NCBI GenBank assembly: GCA_019232905.1
Contig: JAFANA010000118.1
Coordinates: forward strand, 1 to 44,323
Length of the DNA: 44,323 nucleotides
Direction of reading: 5' to 3'
DNA from: Vulcanimicrobiota bacterium
Lineage (GTDB): Bacteria; Vulcanimicrobiota; Vulcanimicrobiia; Vulcanimicrobiales; Vulcanimicrobiaceae
Shown here in pieces: positions 9,159 through 18,273 of this stretch (within the stretch, counting starts at the first letter, position 1; the number at the start of each line of letters is the position of its first letter). The notes under the pieces are model-generated. The model was not told where the DNA came from and made no database searches. It saw nothing but the letters and a program-made list of their open reading frames with translations. Position numbers and translations under genes: made by a program.

Positions 9159-9186
9159 GAAGCCCGCATCGTGCGATGCGGGCTTC
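9159..9186. terminator. Hairpin between convergent genes
   Basis: GAAGCCCGCATCG and CGATGCGGGCTTC (9159-9171 and 9174-9186) form a perfect 13-bp stem, with the innermost pairs opening into the loop. It lies directly after the GNAT stop and before the end of the convergent gene. T-tracts are poor on both sides, so its strength as a terminator is uncertain. Confidence 0.6.
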
Positions 9187-9200
9187 CGTTCACGGAGTTG

Positions 9201-9704
9201 TTACTGTTTCGTGCAGCTCCCGTGACCGCTCAGCTGTTTGCCTTTTTGGGTCCAGCTGCTATGGGTCGTTACGGTGTTGCCGTTAAGCGTGATGAGGTTC
9301 CGTCCGTGCGAAGGATCGGCCGGAAACGCGCCGACAAACGTTATCGACGTCGCCGACGGGGAAGCGTCGGCGCTCGAGACGCCGTAGTCATTGGCGAGCG
9401 TGGTGCCGCCCATGTCGATGTACTGATGTTTCTTCGTGTCGTACGTAATGTAGCCGAATCCCTCATGCGCGGGATCCTTGCCGTATGCGCCGTCTTTTTC
9501 GGTCTCTTTGAGCCACGTGTCGTTCATGGCGCTAAACGTCAGCGTCGAGCTCTGGTGTCCTTTGGGTCCGTCGTACGTGCAGTTCCACGTTCCGACGAGT
9601 GCCGTCATGAATGCCGGCTTCGAAGACGCAGCATGACTGAATGATACCGTCGCAGCGAGTGCACATCCGAAAATGGCGCCGATGCGTAGTGTGCGTGAGA
9701 ACAT
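9201..9704 (-). CDS. Secreted DUF1579-like beta-barrel protein
   Basis: The protein has 167 aa. The ATG at 9704 has a good AAGGAG 10 nt upstream and starts a clear signal peptide ending in HAASS. The mature part begins ALVGTWNCTY, then shows alternating beta strands (SSTLTFSAMNDTWLKE, GYITYDTKKHQYIDMGG, TSITFVGAF) and ends in GHGSCTKQ. The 'L-G-T-W' opening and strand layout resemble DUF1579/lipocalin-like barrels, but the match is only by general pattern. Two cysteines, near the start and end of the mature chain, could form a disulfide. No function is assigned. Confidence 0.7.
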   Translation of the reverse strand: MFSRTLRIGAIFGCALAATVSFSHAASSKPAFMTALVGTWNCTYDGPKGHQSSTLTFSAMNDTWLKETEKDGAYGKDPAHEGFGYITYDTKKHQYIDMGGTTLANDYGVSSADASPSATSITFVGAFPADPSHGRNLITLNGNTVTTHSSWTQKGKQLSGHGSCTKQ

Positions 9705-9796
9705 GCGTATGAAGCTCCTTGTAGTAGACCAGGAGAGTGCAACCCGCCGTTCGCGTGTTTTGGAACCGGCTCCGGCGCCGCCTTGAGCACAATGGC

Positions 9797-10228
9797 TCAT
9801 ATTCGCAGGAGCTGAGCCTCGCGTTCGACCCGCATACCCGCTCGGCGTTCGCGATCCCGGGGAAGCGTCCGTGTCCATTCCATCGTATCGTGAATCGTTT
9901 CGCCGGCTGCTCGCAGCGTGAGGCCGGCGCCGAATGCGTGCGCCGCACGGACGAGTGTGTCGATAAACGCATCCATATGCATGCGCTCGCGCGCCGCGGC
10001 GTCGGCGTCTTCGGAAACGTGCTCGATGACCAGGCGTCTTCGCGGATGCCGCGCTTCGACAGATCGGCGTAGACACTGCATGTCGAGACGAATATGTACC
10101 GCTTCGTTTGCAAGGCCATAGCGCGTTCGACTTGCTGCAGTTCGTCGTTGCGATCGCCGAACCGGTCAGTGATGTTCGGCGGTGCGGGACACGTCGTATG
10201 CCCGCGGCGGAATCGGACGACGTCATCT
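9797..10228 (-). pseudogene. Decayed NAD-dependent epimerase/dehydratase
   Basis: On the minus strand, 10221 down to about 10020 reads DDVVRFRRGHTTC..DRFGDRND and then KRYIFVSTCSVYADLSKRG, which are the beta-2 and 'Y-I-F-V-S-T-x-S-V-Y' regions of extended SDR epimerases. They are joined with far too little sequence between them. The frame then breaks; in another frame 9797-10081 reads AAGETIHDTMEWTRTLP and MRVEREAQLL, the usual C-terminal tail of this family. The N-terminal Gly-rich nucleotide loop is missing. I read this as a gene broken by 5' truncation, an internal deletion and a frameshift. It fills the gap between the secreted protein and the aceA promoter. Confidence 0.62.
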
Positions 10229-10230
10229 GA

Positions 10231-10261
10231 GACTATTCATTTTATCAATAGTCGTTATTGA
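10231..10261. promoter_or_regulatory. Two inverted repeats upstream of aceA (candidate operators)
   Basis: GACTATT (10231-10237) pairs with AATAGTC (10247-10253). TCAATA (10245-10250) pairs with TATTGA (10256-10261), and the latter overlaps the -35 hexamer. Such placement is typical of repressor sites; a glyoxylate-shunt repressor such as an IclR- or TetR-type protein is a guess. Confidence 0.45.
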
Positions 10262-10287
10262 CATATGTTTGCTGATTTTTGTATAAG
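10258..10287 (+). promoter_or_regulatory. Promoter of aceA-aceB (sigma-70 type)
   Basis: TTGACA at 10258-10263 and TATAAG at 10282-10287 are separated by 18 nt. The AT-rich stretch stands out from the GC-rich surroundings and lies about 100 nt upstream of the aceA start. Confidence 0.65.
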
Positions 10288-10390
10288 GGTATAGCAGTCC
10301 AACATTCCGATGCAAGCCATCCAATTGCACCGGTCCAATCAACGGATTGTTCAGTCCAATTCTTTGCTGGCACCTTCGGAGGGAAATTCG

Positions 10391-11707
10391 GTGAGTACGA
10401 ACGAGCGCGCAACGTCCCTGACCATACAGTGGAGCAGCGATTCACGCTGGAACGGCATCGAACGCCGCTACACCGCGGAAGATGTGGTGAAGCTGCAGGG
10501 CAGCGTCGTCGTCGAACAGACATTGGCGCGTCTTGGCGCCGAGAAGCTGTGGCAACTGCTGCAAGAGCCGGACGCGACGGCAGCGCTCGGGACAATGACC
10601 GGCGGTCAAGCGGTCCAAGCCGTGAAGGCGGGATTGAAAGCGATTTATTGCAGCGGCTGGCAGGTCGCCGCCGACGCGAATGTTTCCGGTCAGGTTTACC
10701 CCGATCAAAGCCTCTATCCAGTCAACAGCGTTCCGCAACTCGTCAAACGCATCAATAATGCGTTCCAGCGCCTCGATCAAGTAGAGACGGTCGAAGGACG
10801 CGGCGGCGCCGACAACTATCTTCCGATCGTCGCCGACGCCGAAGCGGGATTCGGCGGTCCGCTCAACGTGTTCGAATTGACGAAGGCGATGATCGAAGCC
10901 GGCGCAGCCGGCGTGCATTTGGAAGATCAACTGAGCTCGGAGAAAAAGTGCGGCCACCTCGGCGGCAAAGTGCTGATTCCGACGCAGCAAGCCGTACGGC
11001 ATCTCGTCTCAGCGCGACTCGCTGCCGACGTATTGAACGTTCCCACGATCATCATCGCGCGTACCGACGCAAACGCCGCAACGCTGGTAACGAGCGACGT
11101 CGATCCGGTCGACCGTCAATTTATCACCGGCGAGCGGACGGCGGAAGGCTTCTTCCGCACGAAACAAGGCCTCGACGCATGCATTGCGCGCGGACTTGCG
11201 TACGCACCGTATGCCGACTTGATCTGGGTCGAAACGTCGGAGCCCAATATCGAAGAAGCGCGCAAATTCGCCGAGGCGATTCATGCGAAGTATCCGGGCA
11301 AGCTGCTTGCGTACAATTGTTCGCCGTCGTTCAATTGGAAGAAGAAACTCGACGATCAATCGATCGCGACGTTCCGCGAGCAACTCAACGCCATGGGCTA
11401 CAAGTTCCAGTTCATTACGCTTGCCGGCTTCCACGCGCTCAACTACAGCTTCTTCGAACTCGCTCGCGATTTCAAAGCGCGCGGCATGTCCGCCTACGCT
11501 GAGTTCCAGCAGGCGGAGTTCGCTGCCGAACCGTTCGGCTACACGGCTACGCGCCATCAGCGTGAGGTCGGCACGGGATACTTCGATGAAGTCGCTCAAG
11601 TCATCAGCGAAGGGCAGTCGTCGACGACCGCATTGCACGGATCGACGGAAGCCGAACAATTCTACGAAAGTAAGAACGGTAAGGCGAAAGAGGTAGCAGC
11701 CGTCTAA
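10391..11707 (+). CDS. aceA: Isocitrate lyase
   Basis: The protein has 438 aa, close to E. coli AceA. It cleaves isocitrate to glyoxylate and succinate, the first step of the glyoxylate shunt, allowing growth on acetate or fatty acids. Visible are the substrate-binding SGWQVAAD segment (88-95), [10 protein letters not shown] (148-156) for metal and substrate contact, and the active-site loop KKCGH (185-189) with the catalytic Cys187. The start is GTG at 10391, with GGAGG 8 nt upstream; an in-frame ATG at 10310 would add 27 residues not found in the family and lies before the binding site. The stop is followed after one base by the ATG of aceB. Confidence 0.96.
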   Translation: MSTNERATSLTIQWSSDSRWNGIERRYTAEDVVKLQGSVVVEQTLARLGAEKLWQLLQEPDATAALGTMTGGQAVQAVKAGLKAIYCSGWQVAADANVSGQVYPDQSLYPVNSVPQLVKRINNAFQRLDQVETVEGRGGADNYLPIVADAEAGFGGPLNVFELTKAMIEAGAAGVHLEDQLSSEKKCGHLGGKVLIPTQQAVRHLVSARLAADVLNVPTIIIARTDANAATLVTSDVDPVDRQFITGERTAEGFFRTKQGLDACIARGLAYAPYADLIWVETSEPNIEEARKFAEAIHAKYPGKLLAYNCSPSFNWKKKLDDQSIATFREQLNAMGYKFQFITLAGFHALNYSFFELARDFKARGMSAYAEFQQAEFAAEPFGYTATRHQREVGTGYFDEVAQVISEGQSSTTALHGSTEAEQFYESKNGKAKEVAAV

Positions 11708-11708
11708 C

Positions 11709-13178
11709 ATGAACGTCACTCCGGCAAACTTCACTCTCCAGCGCGACCTGCCGAAGGGATTTGCGGAGTTTTACCTCCCGCTGCACCAACGGTACACACC
11801 GTGGCAGCAACGACTGGCACACGCGCGAGCCGAACAGCTCGCGCGTGCGCATGCAGGCGATTTGCCGTCATACTTGCCGCCGTCGGAAGCAACGACGACT
11901 GCATGGAATATCGAGTTACCCGCGTGGTGTAGCGACCAGCGCAATCAAATGACTGGGCCCGCCGACGACGCGGAACTCGTCGTCAAGATGCTCAATTCCG
12001 GCGCTCCCGGCGTCATGCTCGATCTCGAAGATTCGATGGTGAACACGTGGGAGCACTCGATCCTCGGGCACAACAATCTCGTCGAAGCCCTGTACGGCGA
12101 ACTCGTCTATAAAGATTCCAAACGCGGCGGAACCGTCGGTATCAAACCGAGCGACACGGTCGTCTGGAACCGCGTTCGCGGATTGCATCTGTCGCAAGCA
12201 GGCATCTTCAACGAAGAATTCACGAGCGCGTCGCTGTTCGACGTCGCGCTGCTGGCCTATCGTCTCGATTACGACCGGCTCAAACACCCGCTCTGCATCT
12301 ACATTCCGAAATCAGAATCCGCCGAAGAGGCGTTGTGGTGGAAGGCGCTCTTCGACGACCTCCTCGCGGCAAAAGGATGGGCGGCGGGCTCGATCAAGGC
12401 AATGGCCCTAATCGAATCGCATCCGATCGCGTTTCAGATGGAAGAGTTTCTGTTCAATCTGCGCGACTATATTCTCGGCTTGAATCTCGGGCGCTGGGAT
12501 TATATGGCGAGCTTGATCCATTTCAACCTACACGATCCCAATTGGCTATTGCCCGATCGCAACACGATTCCGATCGATGTGCCGTTCTTTCAAAATCTGC
12601 GCTCGCTGATGCCGGAGATTACGCATAAGCACGGGACGCTTGCCATCGGCGGCATGACCGCGCTCTATCCGAGCCGTGAAGACCCCGTGCTGAACGAACG
12701 CGCGCTGGCCGTGCTGGAACGCGATAAAAAGAACGAAGCGAGCTGCTTCATGGACGGAGCGTGGACGGGCCACCCCGATCAAAACACGATCGCGGTCGCG
12801 CAGTTCCCATATCCGAATCAGCTCGATAAGCGCCCGCAACTGCCGACGCAACATCCCGATCTTCGCCCGTCACCCAAAGGGGTGGGCACGACGACCATCG
12901 AGGGAACGCGCGCCGCAGTGCGCACGGTGATTCGCTATCGCCAAGGCGTGCTCGCGGGCAAAGGCGCGAGCCTGCTCGACGGTTACATGGAAGATCTCGC
13001 CACGGACCGCATCTATCGCCTTATGATCGCGCAGCGCATGCGCTATCCGGGCCCGTACACGCCCCCATCGCTTTCGGCGATCTTCGATGAAGAACTGGAG
13101 AAACTCGGCTGCGAGTATGCGAAGGCGCGTGAACTCTCCGAGCAGATGATCCTAACCGGAGCCTTCGACCCGAAATAA
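11709..13178 (+). CDS. aceB: Malate synthase A
   Basis: The protein has 489 aa, somewhat shorter than E. coli AceB (about 530), with the shortening mainly at the N-terminus. It condenses glyoxylate with acetyl-CoA to malate, the second reaction of the glyoxylate shunt. Diagnostic segments are GVMLDLEDSM (about 100-109), the long NLGRWDYMAS region, GTLAIGGMTALYPS and FMDGAWTGHPDQ near residue 350. It begins one base after the aceA stop, so the two form a minimal operon. No kinase/phosphatase aceK is present. Confidence 0.96.
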   Translation: MNVTPANFTLQRDLPKGFAEFYLPLHQRYTPWQQRLAHARAEQLARAHAGDLPSYLPPSEATTTAWNIELPAWCSDQRNQMTGPADDAELVVKMLNSGAPGVMLDLEDSMVNTWEHSILGHNNLVEALYGELVYKDSKRGGTVGIKPSDTVVWNRVRGLHLSQAGIFNEEFTSASLFDVALLAYRLDYDRLKHPLCIYIPKSESAEEALWWKALFDDLLAAKGWAAGSIKAMALIESHPIAFQMEEFLFNLRDYILGLNLGRWDYMASLIHFNLHDPNWLLPDRNTIPIDVPFFQNLRSLMPEITHKHGTLAIGGMTALYPSREDPVLNERALAVLERDKKNEASCFMDGAWTGHPDQNTIAVAQFPYPNQLDKRPQLPTQHPDLRPSPKGVGTTTIEGTRAAVRTVIRYRQGVLAGKGASLLDGYMEDLATDRIYRLMIAQRMRYPGPYTPPSLSAIFDEELEKLGCEYAKARELSEQMILTGAFDPK

Positions 13179-13257
13179 GAAGCCGTCCGGCCTCGTCTCC
13201 ATCCCGCTCGTCACGGGCCGGTTGCCTGCAAGCGGCTCGCCGCAGTACAACCTGGAT

Positions 13258-14331
13258 ATGAAGCTCAACGCCCGGACCACCTGGCTGCTGATCTTTGCGG
13301 GATTCACGCTTCTCGCGTGCCTGAACACGGCACACTACTACCTCGATGATTTGACGCGCAACCACCCCGGTACGTTCATGCAGCGCGTCGTCGAGGAGTT
13401 CACCGGCGCATACGGGGCGTTTGTGCTTCTCCCCATGATCATTTGGTTCGAGCGGCGCTTTTGCTTCGGATCGAATTGGGTTGAGGCAGTCGGCGGAAAT
13501 GCCGTCGGCGCGTTGCTCTACAGCGGCCTGCACACCACCATCATGTGGGGTAGCCGCATCGCCGTCTATTGGGTGCTCGGTCTCGGCTGGTACGACTACG
13601 GCAACATGTATTGGCGCTATCCGATGGAGCTTGCCGGGGACGTCTTCGATTATTCGTTGCTGCTTGGATTGATTGCGCTCTTTGACTACATCGCTGCCAG
13701 ACGAAAGATGGAAGTGAAGGAAGCGGAACTCGAGGCCAAGCTTTCGGAAGCGAAACTGGAGAATCTGCGCCTGCAGCTGCAGCCGCACTTTCTCTTCAAT
13801 ACGCTCAACGCGATATCGTCGGTCATGTATGAAGACGTCCGGAAGGCCGATCAGATGTTGTCGCAAGTCAGCGAATTTATGCGGTTAGTGCTCGCATCCG
13901 GCGGTGTACAGTCGGTGACCGTCGACGAAGAACTGCGCATAGAACGCATGTATGTCGACATCATGAAAACCCGGCTCGAACGCAATTTAATGCTCGACAT
14001 TCGAGTGGACGACTCGGCGCACAAGGCACTCGTTCCATTTATGGTGTTGCAGCCGCTGCTCGAAAACAGCATTCGTCACGGAATGGGAACGACCCGAACG
14101 TCGATCGATCTCGAGATCGACGTATCGCGCAACAACGGCTCAACCGTCATTCACGTGTCTGACGACGGCGTCGGTTACGGCGGCGGCCCTGCGGGAATCG
14201 GTCTGTCCAATATCATCTCGCGCCTCGACTATATGTACGGCAACCGCGCGACATTTGCCATTGATGCAAGAAACGACGGAGGCACGCTCGCGACGCTGAC
14301 GCTTCCGTACATTGAAGGGGACTCCGCATGA
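13258..14331 (+). CDS. LytS-type sensor histidine kinase
   Basis: The protein has 357 aa. Four hydrophobic segments (roughly 5-25, 50-70, 75-105, 115-140) form a membrane sensor without a large external domain. A short coiled coil (KVEAELEAKLSEAKLENLRLQ-like) then leads into the His_kinase (PF06580) H-box LQPHFLFNTLNAIS with phospho-acceptor His177. A HATPase domain has the N-box LQPLLENSIRHG and the G-box DDGVGYGGGPAGIGLSNI. The ATG at 13258 is chosen over an upstream TTG at 13222. The stop overlaps the start of the response regulator (ATGA), as expected for a cognate pair. The signal is unknown. Confidence 0.9.
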   Translation: MKLNARTTWLLIFAGFTLLACLNTAHYYLDDLTRNHPGTFMQRVVEEFTGAYGAFVLLPMIIWFERRFCFGSNWVEAVGGNAVGALLYSGLHTTIMWGSRIAVYWVLGLGWYDYGNMYWRYPMELAGDVFDYSLLLGLIALFDYIAARRKMEVKEAELEAKLSEAKLENLRLQLQPHFLFNTLNAISSVMYEDVRKADQMLSQVSEFMRLVLASGGVQSVTVDEELRIERMYVDIMKTRLERNLMLDIRVDDSAHKALVPFMVLQPLLENSIRHGMGTTRTSIDLEIDVSRNNGSTVIHVSDDGVGYGGGPAGIGLSNIISRLDYMYGNRATFAIDARNDGGTLATLTLPYIEGDSA

Positions 14332-15080
14332 CGATCCCTGTGATGATCGCCGATGACGAAGGACCGGCGCGCAGAAAACTCGCGCGCTTTCTCGGAGAAC
14401 ATGAGGATATAACGATCGTTGCGGAAGCCTCCAACGGCATCGATGCGCTCGATCTTATCGCAATGACGAAACCGCGCCTCGTCTTTCTCGACATTCACAT
14501 GCCGGATCTCGACGGCTTGGGTGTCGCGCAGGCGCTCGTGCGCGCCGAAGAACCGCCGTCGATCGTCTTCGTAACGGCATTCGACCAGTACGCGGTAAAA
14601 GCGTTCGAAGTCTCGGCGCTCGATTATCTGCTTAAACCCTACGATAAGAGCCGCTTCGAACAAGCACTGGACCGCGCGCGCCGTTCCGTCGACTCACGTC
14701 CCGACACAGAGACGCTTGCCGCAACGCTTGCGCGAATTCGAAACGAAGAACAATACGTTCGGCGCCTCCTGATCCCCAATGAGGGACGCTCGTTCTTCGT
14801 GGCGACGCGCGAGATCACGCGGCTCGAATCGGACGGCAACAACGTCGCCGTTCACACCGGCCGCGGCACGCATTCGCTTCGCGCGACGCTCGAATCGCTC
14901 GAGACACGTCTCGATCCCGCGCAATTCGCGCGCGTGCACCGCTCGCATCTCGTCAACATCGACGAGATCGCAGAGATTCATCCCTGGTTCCACGGCGACT
15001 ATAAGATCAGCATGCGTGACGGCAGCGAGATTGCCTGGAGCCGCCGTTACGCCGCAAAGCGCCCCGATCTGCTGAAGTAA
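14328..15080 (+). CDS. LytTR-family response regulator
   Basis: The protein has 250 aa. A receiver domain (1-120) carries phospho-acceptor Asp55 in LVFLDIHMPDLDG, acidic pocket DDE (9-11) and the conserved Lys in LLKPYDKSR. A C-terminal LytTR DNA-binding domain (about 145-245) contains RSFFVATREITRLESDGNNV and FARVHRSHLVNIDEI. It overlaps the kinase gene by 4 nt and is followed after 9 nt by a membrane glycosyltransferase gene. Control of that gene and the following oxidase is inferred from layout only. Confidence 0.93.
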   Translation: MTIPVMIADDEGPARRKLARFLGEHEDITIVAEASNGIDALDLIAMTKPRLVFLDIHMPDLDGLGVAQALVRAEEPPSIVFVTAFDQYAVKAFEVSALDYLLKPYDKSRFEQALDRARRSVDSRPDTETLAATLARIRNEEQYVRRLLIPNEGRSFFVATREITRLESDGNNVAVHTGRGTHSLRATLESLETRLDPAQFARVHRSHLVNIDEIAEIHPWFHGDYKISMRDGSEIAWSRRYAAKRPDLLK

Positions 15081-15089
15081 GGAGCGTCG

Positions 15090-16595
15090 ATGAACGTCCG
15101 CACGACGCCGTGGATTGCCGCGGCGGTGGTTTTCCTCGTCCACGCGCTGGGGAACGCGCACTACGGGTTCTTTCGCGATGAGCTCTACTTCATTATGTGC
15201 GGCTTCCATCCGCAGTGGGGCTACGTGGATCAGCCGCCGCTCGTGCCGCTTATGGCGGCCGCGACCCAACTCTTCGGCCATTCGCTCTGGCTCTTACGCG
15301 CGGTACCGGCGGTCTTTGCTGCGGCAGCTGCCTATACGACGTGTTTGCTCGTTGCGGAATTCGGCGGCGGCATGTTCGCGCAAGCGCTCGCTACGCTCGT
15401 GTTTCTCTTCACGGGCGTATTGATGTCGTTCGGGGCAAAAGTCTCGACGGACGAAGTCAATCTTTTCACATGGCCGTTGCTTGCGTATCTGCTGGTTCGG
15501 ATTGTGAAGGGCGCCGATGCGCGACTGTGGATCGTCGCCGGCGCCGTTGCCGGCATCACGCTCGAAAGTAAATACAGCGTCATGTTTCTGCTGGTCGCAC
15601 TTGTAGCCGGATTGCTCCTGACGCCCGAGCGGCGCATTATGCGCAGCCGATGGTTCGCCTTCGGTGTCGCCACCATGGCCATCATTGCGTTACCGAACTT
15701 CCTGTGGCAAGCGCACTATGGTTTTCCGATGCTCGAACTGCTGCGCAACGGTGCAAACGGGAAAAACATCTCCGTTAGTCCGGTCGTCTACCTCGTGCAA
15801 GAGATCGTCATCACCAATCTCTTCCTCTTCCCCGTGTGGATTGCCGGACTCGTTTGGCTGCTGAGCTCGAATGCGTACCGTTTTCTCGGTTATGCCTACA
15901 TCATCTTGATCGCCGAGATGATCGTTACGCACGGCAAACATTACTATCCGGGTGCGGTCTACTCGATCTTGATTGCGGCCGGTGCGGTCGCCATCGAATC
16001 GTTAACGTCTCGCATGGCCCTTTCGCGCTACGCGGTGCTTGCCTACGCGTTGGTGCTCGGTCCGCTCTTTGTTCCGTTTGCGCTTCCGATTCTTCCGGAG
16101 AACGCGTTTCTGGCGTACCAGGATCGTTTGGGAACCGCGCTTCATCTGTCGCGCAACATCACCGCGACAGAACATCATCGCGAGGACTCGGCGATGCCCG
16201 GTGATTGGGCCGACATGCACGGCTGGCCCGAGATGGCAGCCACCGTGAAACGAATTTACCACGATCTGCCGCCGGCAGAGCGTGTGCAGGCCGTCGTCGT
16301 CGCGTCGAATTACGGCGAAGCGGCGGCGGTGCAATTTTTCGCTCCGGGTATTCCGGTCATCAGCGGACACAACCAATACTGGCTTTGGGGACCCGGCGGA
16401 TATTCAGGAAATGTCGTCATCGACGTCAATGGCGACTGCGGCGCAAAAGATCATCTTTTCACGGACGCTCGGCGCGCGGCCGTCTTCAGTTCGCCATTTG
16501 CGATCGGGTACGAAACGAATATGCCGATCATGATCTGCCGCGGAATCAAAGTTCCGTTAGCGGAGCTTTGGCCCCAAAAAAAGGAGTATATCTGA
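15090..16595 (+). CDS. GT39/ArnT-like membrane glycosyltransferase
   Basis: The protein has 501 aa with about ten hydrophobic helices in the first 330 residues and a soluble C-terminal part. The N-terminal loop HYGFFRDELYFIMCGFHPQWGYVDQPPLVPL has the Asp-Glu pair and the 'GYxDQPPL' segment of PMT_2/ArnT-type glycosyltransferases, which move a sugar from a polyprenyl phosphate donor onto lipid or protein on the outer face of the membrane. AAGGAG overlaps the stop of the response regulator 6-8 nt before the ATG. The stop shares one base with the next gene. The acceptor is unknown; lipid or pilin modification is only a possibility. Confidence 0.85.
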   Translation: MNVRTTPWIAAAVVFLVHALGNAHYGFFRDELYFIMCGFHPQWGYVDQPPLVPLMAAATQLFGHSLWLLRAVPAVFAAAAAYTTCLLVAEFGGGMFAQALATLVFLFTGVLMSFGAKVSTDEVNLFTWPLLAYLLVRIVKGADARLWIVAGAVAGITLESKYSVMFLLVALVAGLLLTPERRIMRSRWFAFGVATMAIIALPNFLWQAHYGFPMLELLRNGANGKNISVSPVVYLVQEIVITNLFLFPVWIAGLVWLLSSNAYRFLGYAYIILIAEMIVTHGKHYYPGAVYSILIAAGAVAIESLTSRMALSRYAVLAYALVLGPLFVPFALPILPENAFLAYQDRLGTALHLSRNITATEHHREDSAMPGDWADMHGWPEMAATVKRIYHDLPPAERVQAVVVASNYGEAAAVQFFAPGIPVISGHNQYWLWGPGGYSGNVVIDVNGDCGAKDHLFTDARRAAVFSSPFAIGYETNMPIMICRGIKVPLAELWPQKKEYI

Positions 16596-18271
16596 TGAAT
16601 CGGCGCGCCTTACTCGGCGGCGGCGCTTCGACGGCGTTGATCGCACTTTTACCGAAAAGCGCATCGAGCGCGCCGACGGCGATCCCGTGGGATAAGCTGC
16701 GCCGGGCGACCGACGGCCGCCTCTTGGAACTCCACTCGCCGTTCCATTCGTGCGCAAACAACGGCGCGGCGTGCAACGCGCTTTTTGAGAATATCAAGAA
16801 TCCGTACTTCATCGGTGACAATCCGGCGCTGACGCAAACCGTCGGCTGGGCGGATGCGTGGACGAGCGCAACAAGTGCGCGCGCGGTAGCGGCGATGCAC
16901 GCGGGCGACGTTGCAGCCGCCGTCAACTTTGCGCGCGACTACGACCTTCGGCCGGCAATCAAGGGCGGCGGACATAGCTACCAAGGAACGTCGAACGCCC
17001 CGGATTCCCTCTTGATTTGGACGCGGAACATGCACGATATCAGCGTCACCGGCGATTCTGTGACGCTCGGGTCCGGAACCATTTGGGCGCAAGCGTACGA
17101 TGCAGTAACCACCCAACGCGCCAAATACGTTCAAGGCGGCGGCTGCACGACGGTCGGGGTTGCCGGCCTGATTCAAAGCGGCGGTTTCGGCAGTTTCTCG
17201 AAGCGCTTCGGCACGGCCGCGTCGAGTTTGAGAGAAGCTGAAATCGTGACGGCCGACGGGCGCATTCGCACGGTCAACGCGGCGAACGATCCCGATCTCT
17301 TTTGGGCGTTAAAGGGCGGTGGCGGCGGAACGTTCGGCGTCGTGACACGGCTGATGCTCGCACTGCACGATCTGCCGGAGTATCTCGGAGGTGTCAACGC
17401 GCAGATCAAAGCGTCGTCAAACGACGATTACCGTGAACTCGTAGCCCGCTTCATCACCTTTTACAGCGACTCGCTTTTCAACGAGCATTGGGGCGAAAGC
17501 GTGCAATTCCGCGGCGATAACGTGCTCGCGATCAATATGGTCGGTCAAGGGCTCACGTCCGATGAGATGAAGGCGGTATGGAAGCCGTTCTTCGATGCGG
17601 TGAAAGCGTCGCCGTCCAAGTTCACCATCGTCGACGGTCCGGATATCGGCGCAATGGCCGGACGCCACTGGTGGGATCGTTCTTGGCGCGTCGACCATCA
17701 TAGCTCCTCGGTGCGACTCGACCCGCGCCCAAATCATGCAACGAATTGGTGGTGGCGCGGTGACAGCGATCAGGTCGGCGTCTTTCTGTATGCTTACGAA
17801 TCACTGTGGCTTCCAGCATCGCTCCTCGACGGTGCGCACCGATCATCGCTGAACGACGCGTTGTACGAAGCCTCGCGTCCATTCGGATTCGAACTGCACT
17901 TCAACAAAGGGCTGGCGGGTGCGCCTCAGGCGGCGATCGATGCCGCAATCAATTCCGCCACGAACCCAAGCGTGACAACCGCCTTTGCGCTTGCAATTAG
18001 TGCCGACGGCGCGCAAGGAGTGTATCCGGGAATCTCCGGACGCGAACCCGACATGCAAAAGGCGCATGCGAGCGCGCAAGCCGTGCATGCGTCCATGGAA
18101 CGTCTGCGCGTCGTCGCGCCGAATGGCGGTTCGTACGTATCGGAAAGCAACTACTTCGAGCCGTCATACGGAACGTCGTACTGGGGCACGAACTATCCGC
18201 GGCTTCAATCGATCAAACGCACCTACGATCCGCACAATCTGTTCGCGGTTCACAACGGCGTCCGGGCGTAA
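16595..18271 (+). CDS. FAD-linked oxidase, berberine-bridge type, exported
   Basis: The protein has 558 aa. A twin-arginine-like leader (MNRRALLGGGASTALIALLP) is followed by an FAD_binding_4 domain. His127 in KGGGHSYQG and Cys184 in GGGCTTVGVAG match the two residues that attach FAD covalently in bicovalent BBE-like oxidases. The BBE C-terminal motif YWGTNYPRLQSIKRTYDPHNLF is present. Members oxidise sugars, oligosaccharides or secondary metabolites with O2, giving H2O2. AAGGAG at 16581-16586 selects the ATG at 16595; the reading frame is open further upstream, but that part is a shadow of the glycosyltransferase gene. It is the last gene of the kinase-regulator unit and ends 2 nt from the convergent hydrolase. 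Confidence 0.88.
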   Translation: MNRRALLGGGASTALIALLPKSASSAPTAIPWDKLRRATDGRLLELHSPFHSCANNGAACNALFENIKNPYFIGDNPALTQTVGWADAWTSATSARAVAAMHAGDVAAAVNFARDYDLRPAIKGGGHSYQGTSNAPDSLLIWTRNMHDISVTGDSVTLGSGTIWAQAYDAVTTQRAKYVQGGGCTTVGVAGLIQSGGFGSFSKRFGTAASSLREAEIVTADGRIRTVNAANDPDLFWALKGGGGGTFGVVTRLMLALHDLPEYLGGVNAQIKASSNDDYRELVARFITFYSDSLFNEHWGESVQFRGDNVLAINMVGQGLTSDEMKAVWKPFFDAVKASPSKFTIVDGPDIGAMAGRHWWDRSWRVDHHSSSVRLDPRPNHATNWWWRGDSDQVGVFLYAYESLWLPASLLDGAHRSSLNDALYEASRPFGFELHFNKGLAGAPQAAIDAAINSATNPSVTTAFALAISADGAQGVYPGISGREPDMQKAHASAQAVHASMERLRVVAPNGGSYVSESNYFEPSYGTSYWGTNYPRLQSIKRTYDPHNLFAVHNGVRA

Positions 18272-18273
18272 CG

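Noticed and set aside
16205-16594. N-terminal extension of the flavin oxidase to 688 aa
   Set aside because: The extension overlaps the glycosyltransferase gene in another frame and is Arg-rich. The AAGGAG and the Tat-like leader place the start at 16595.
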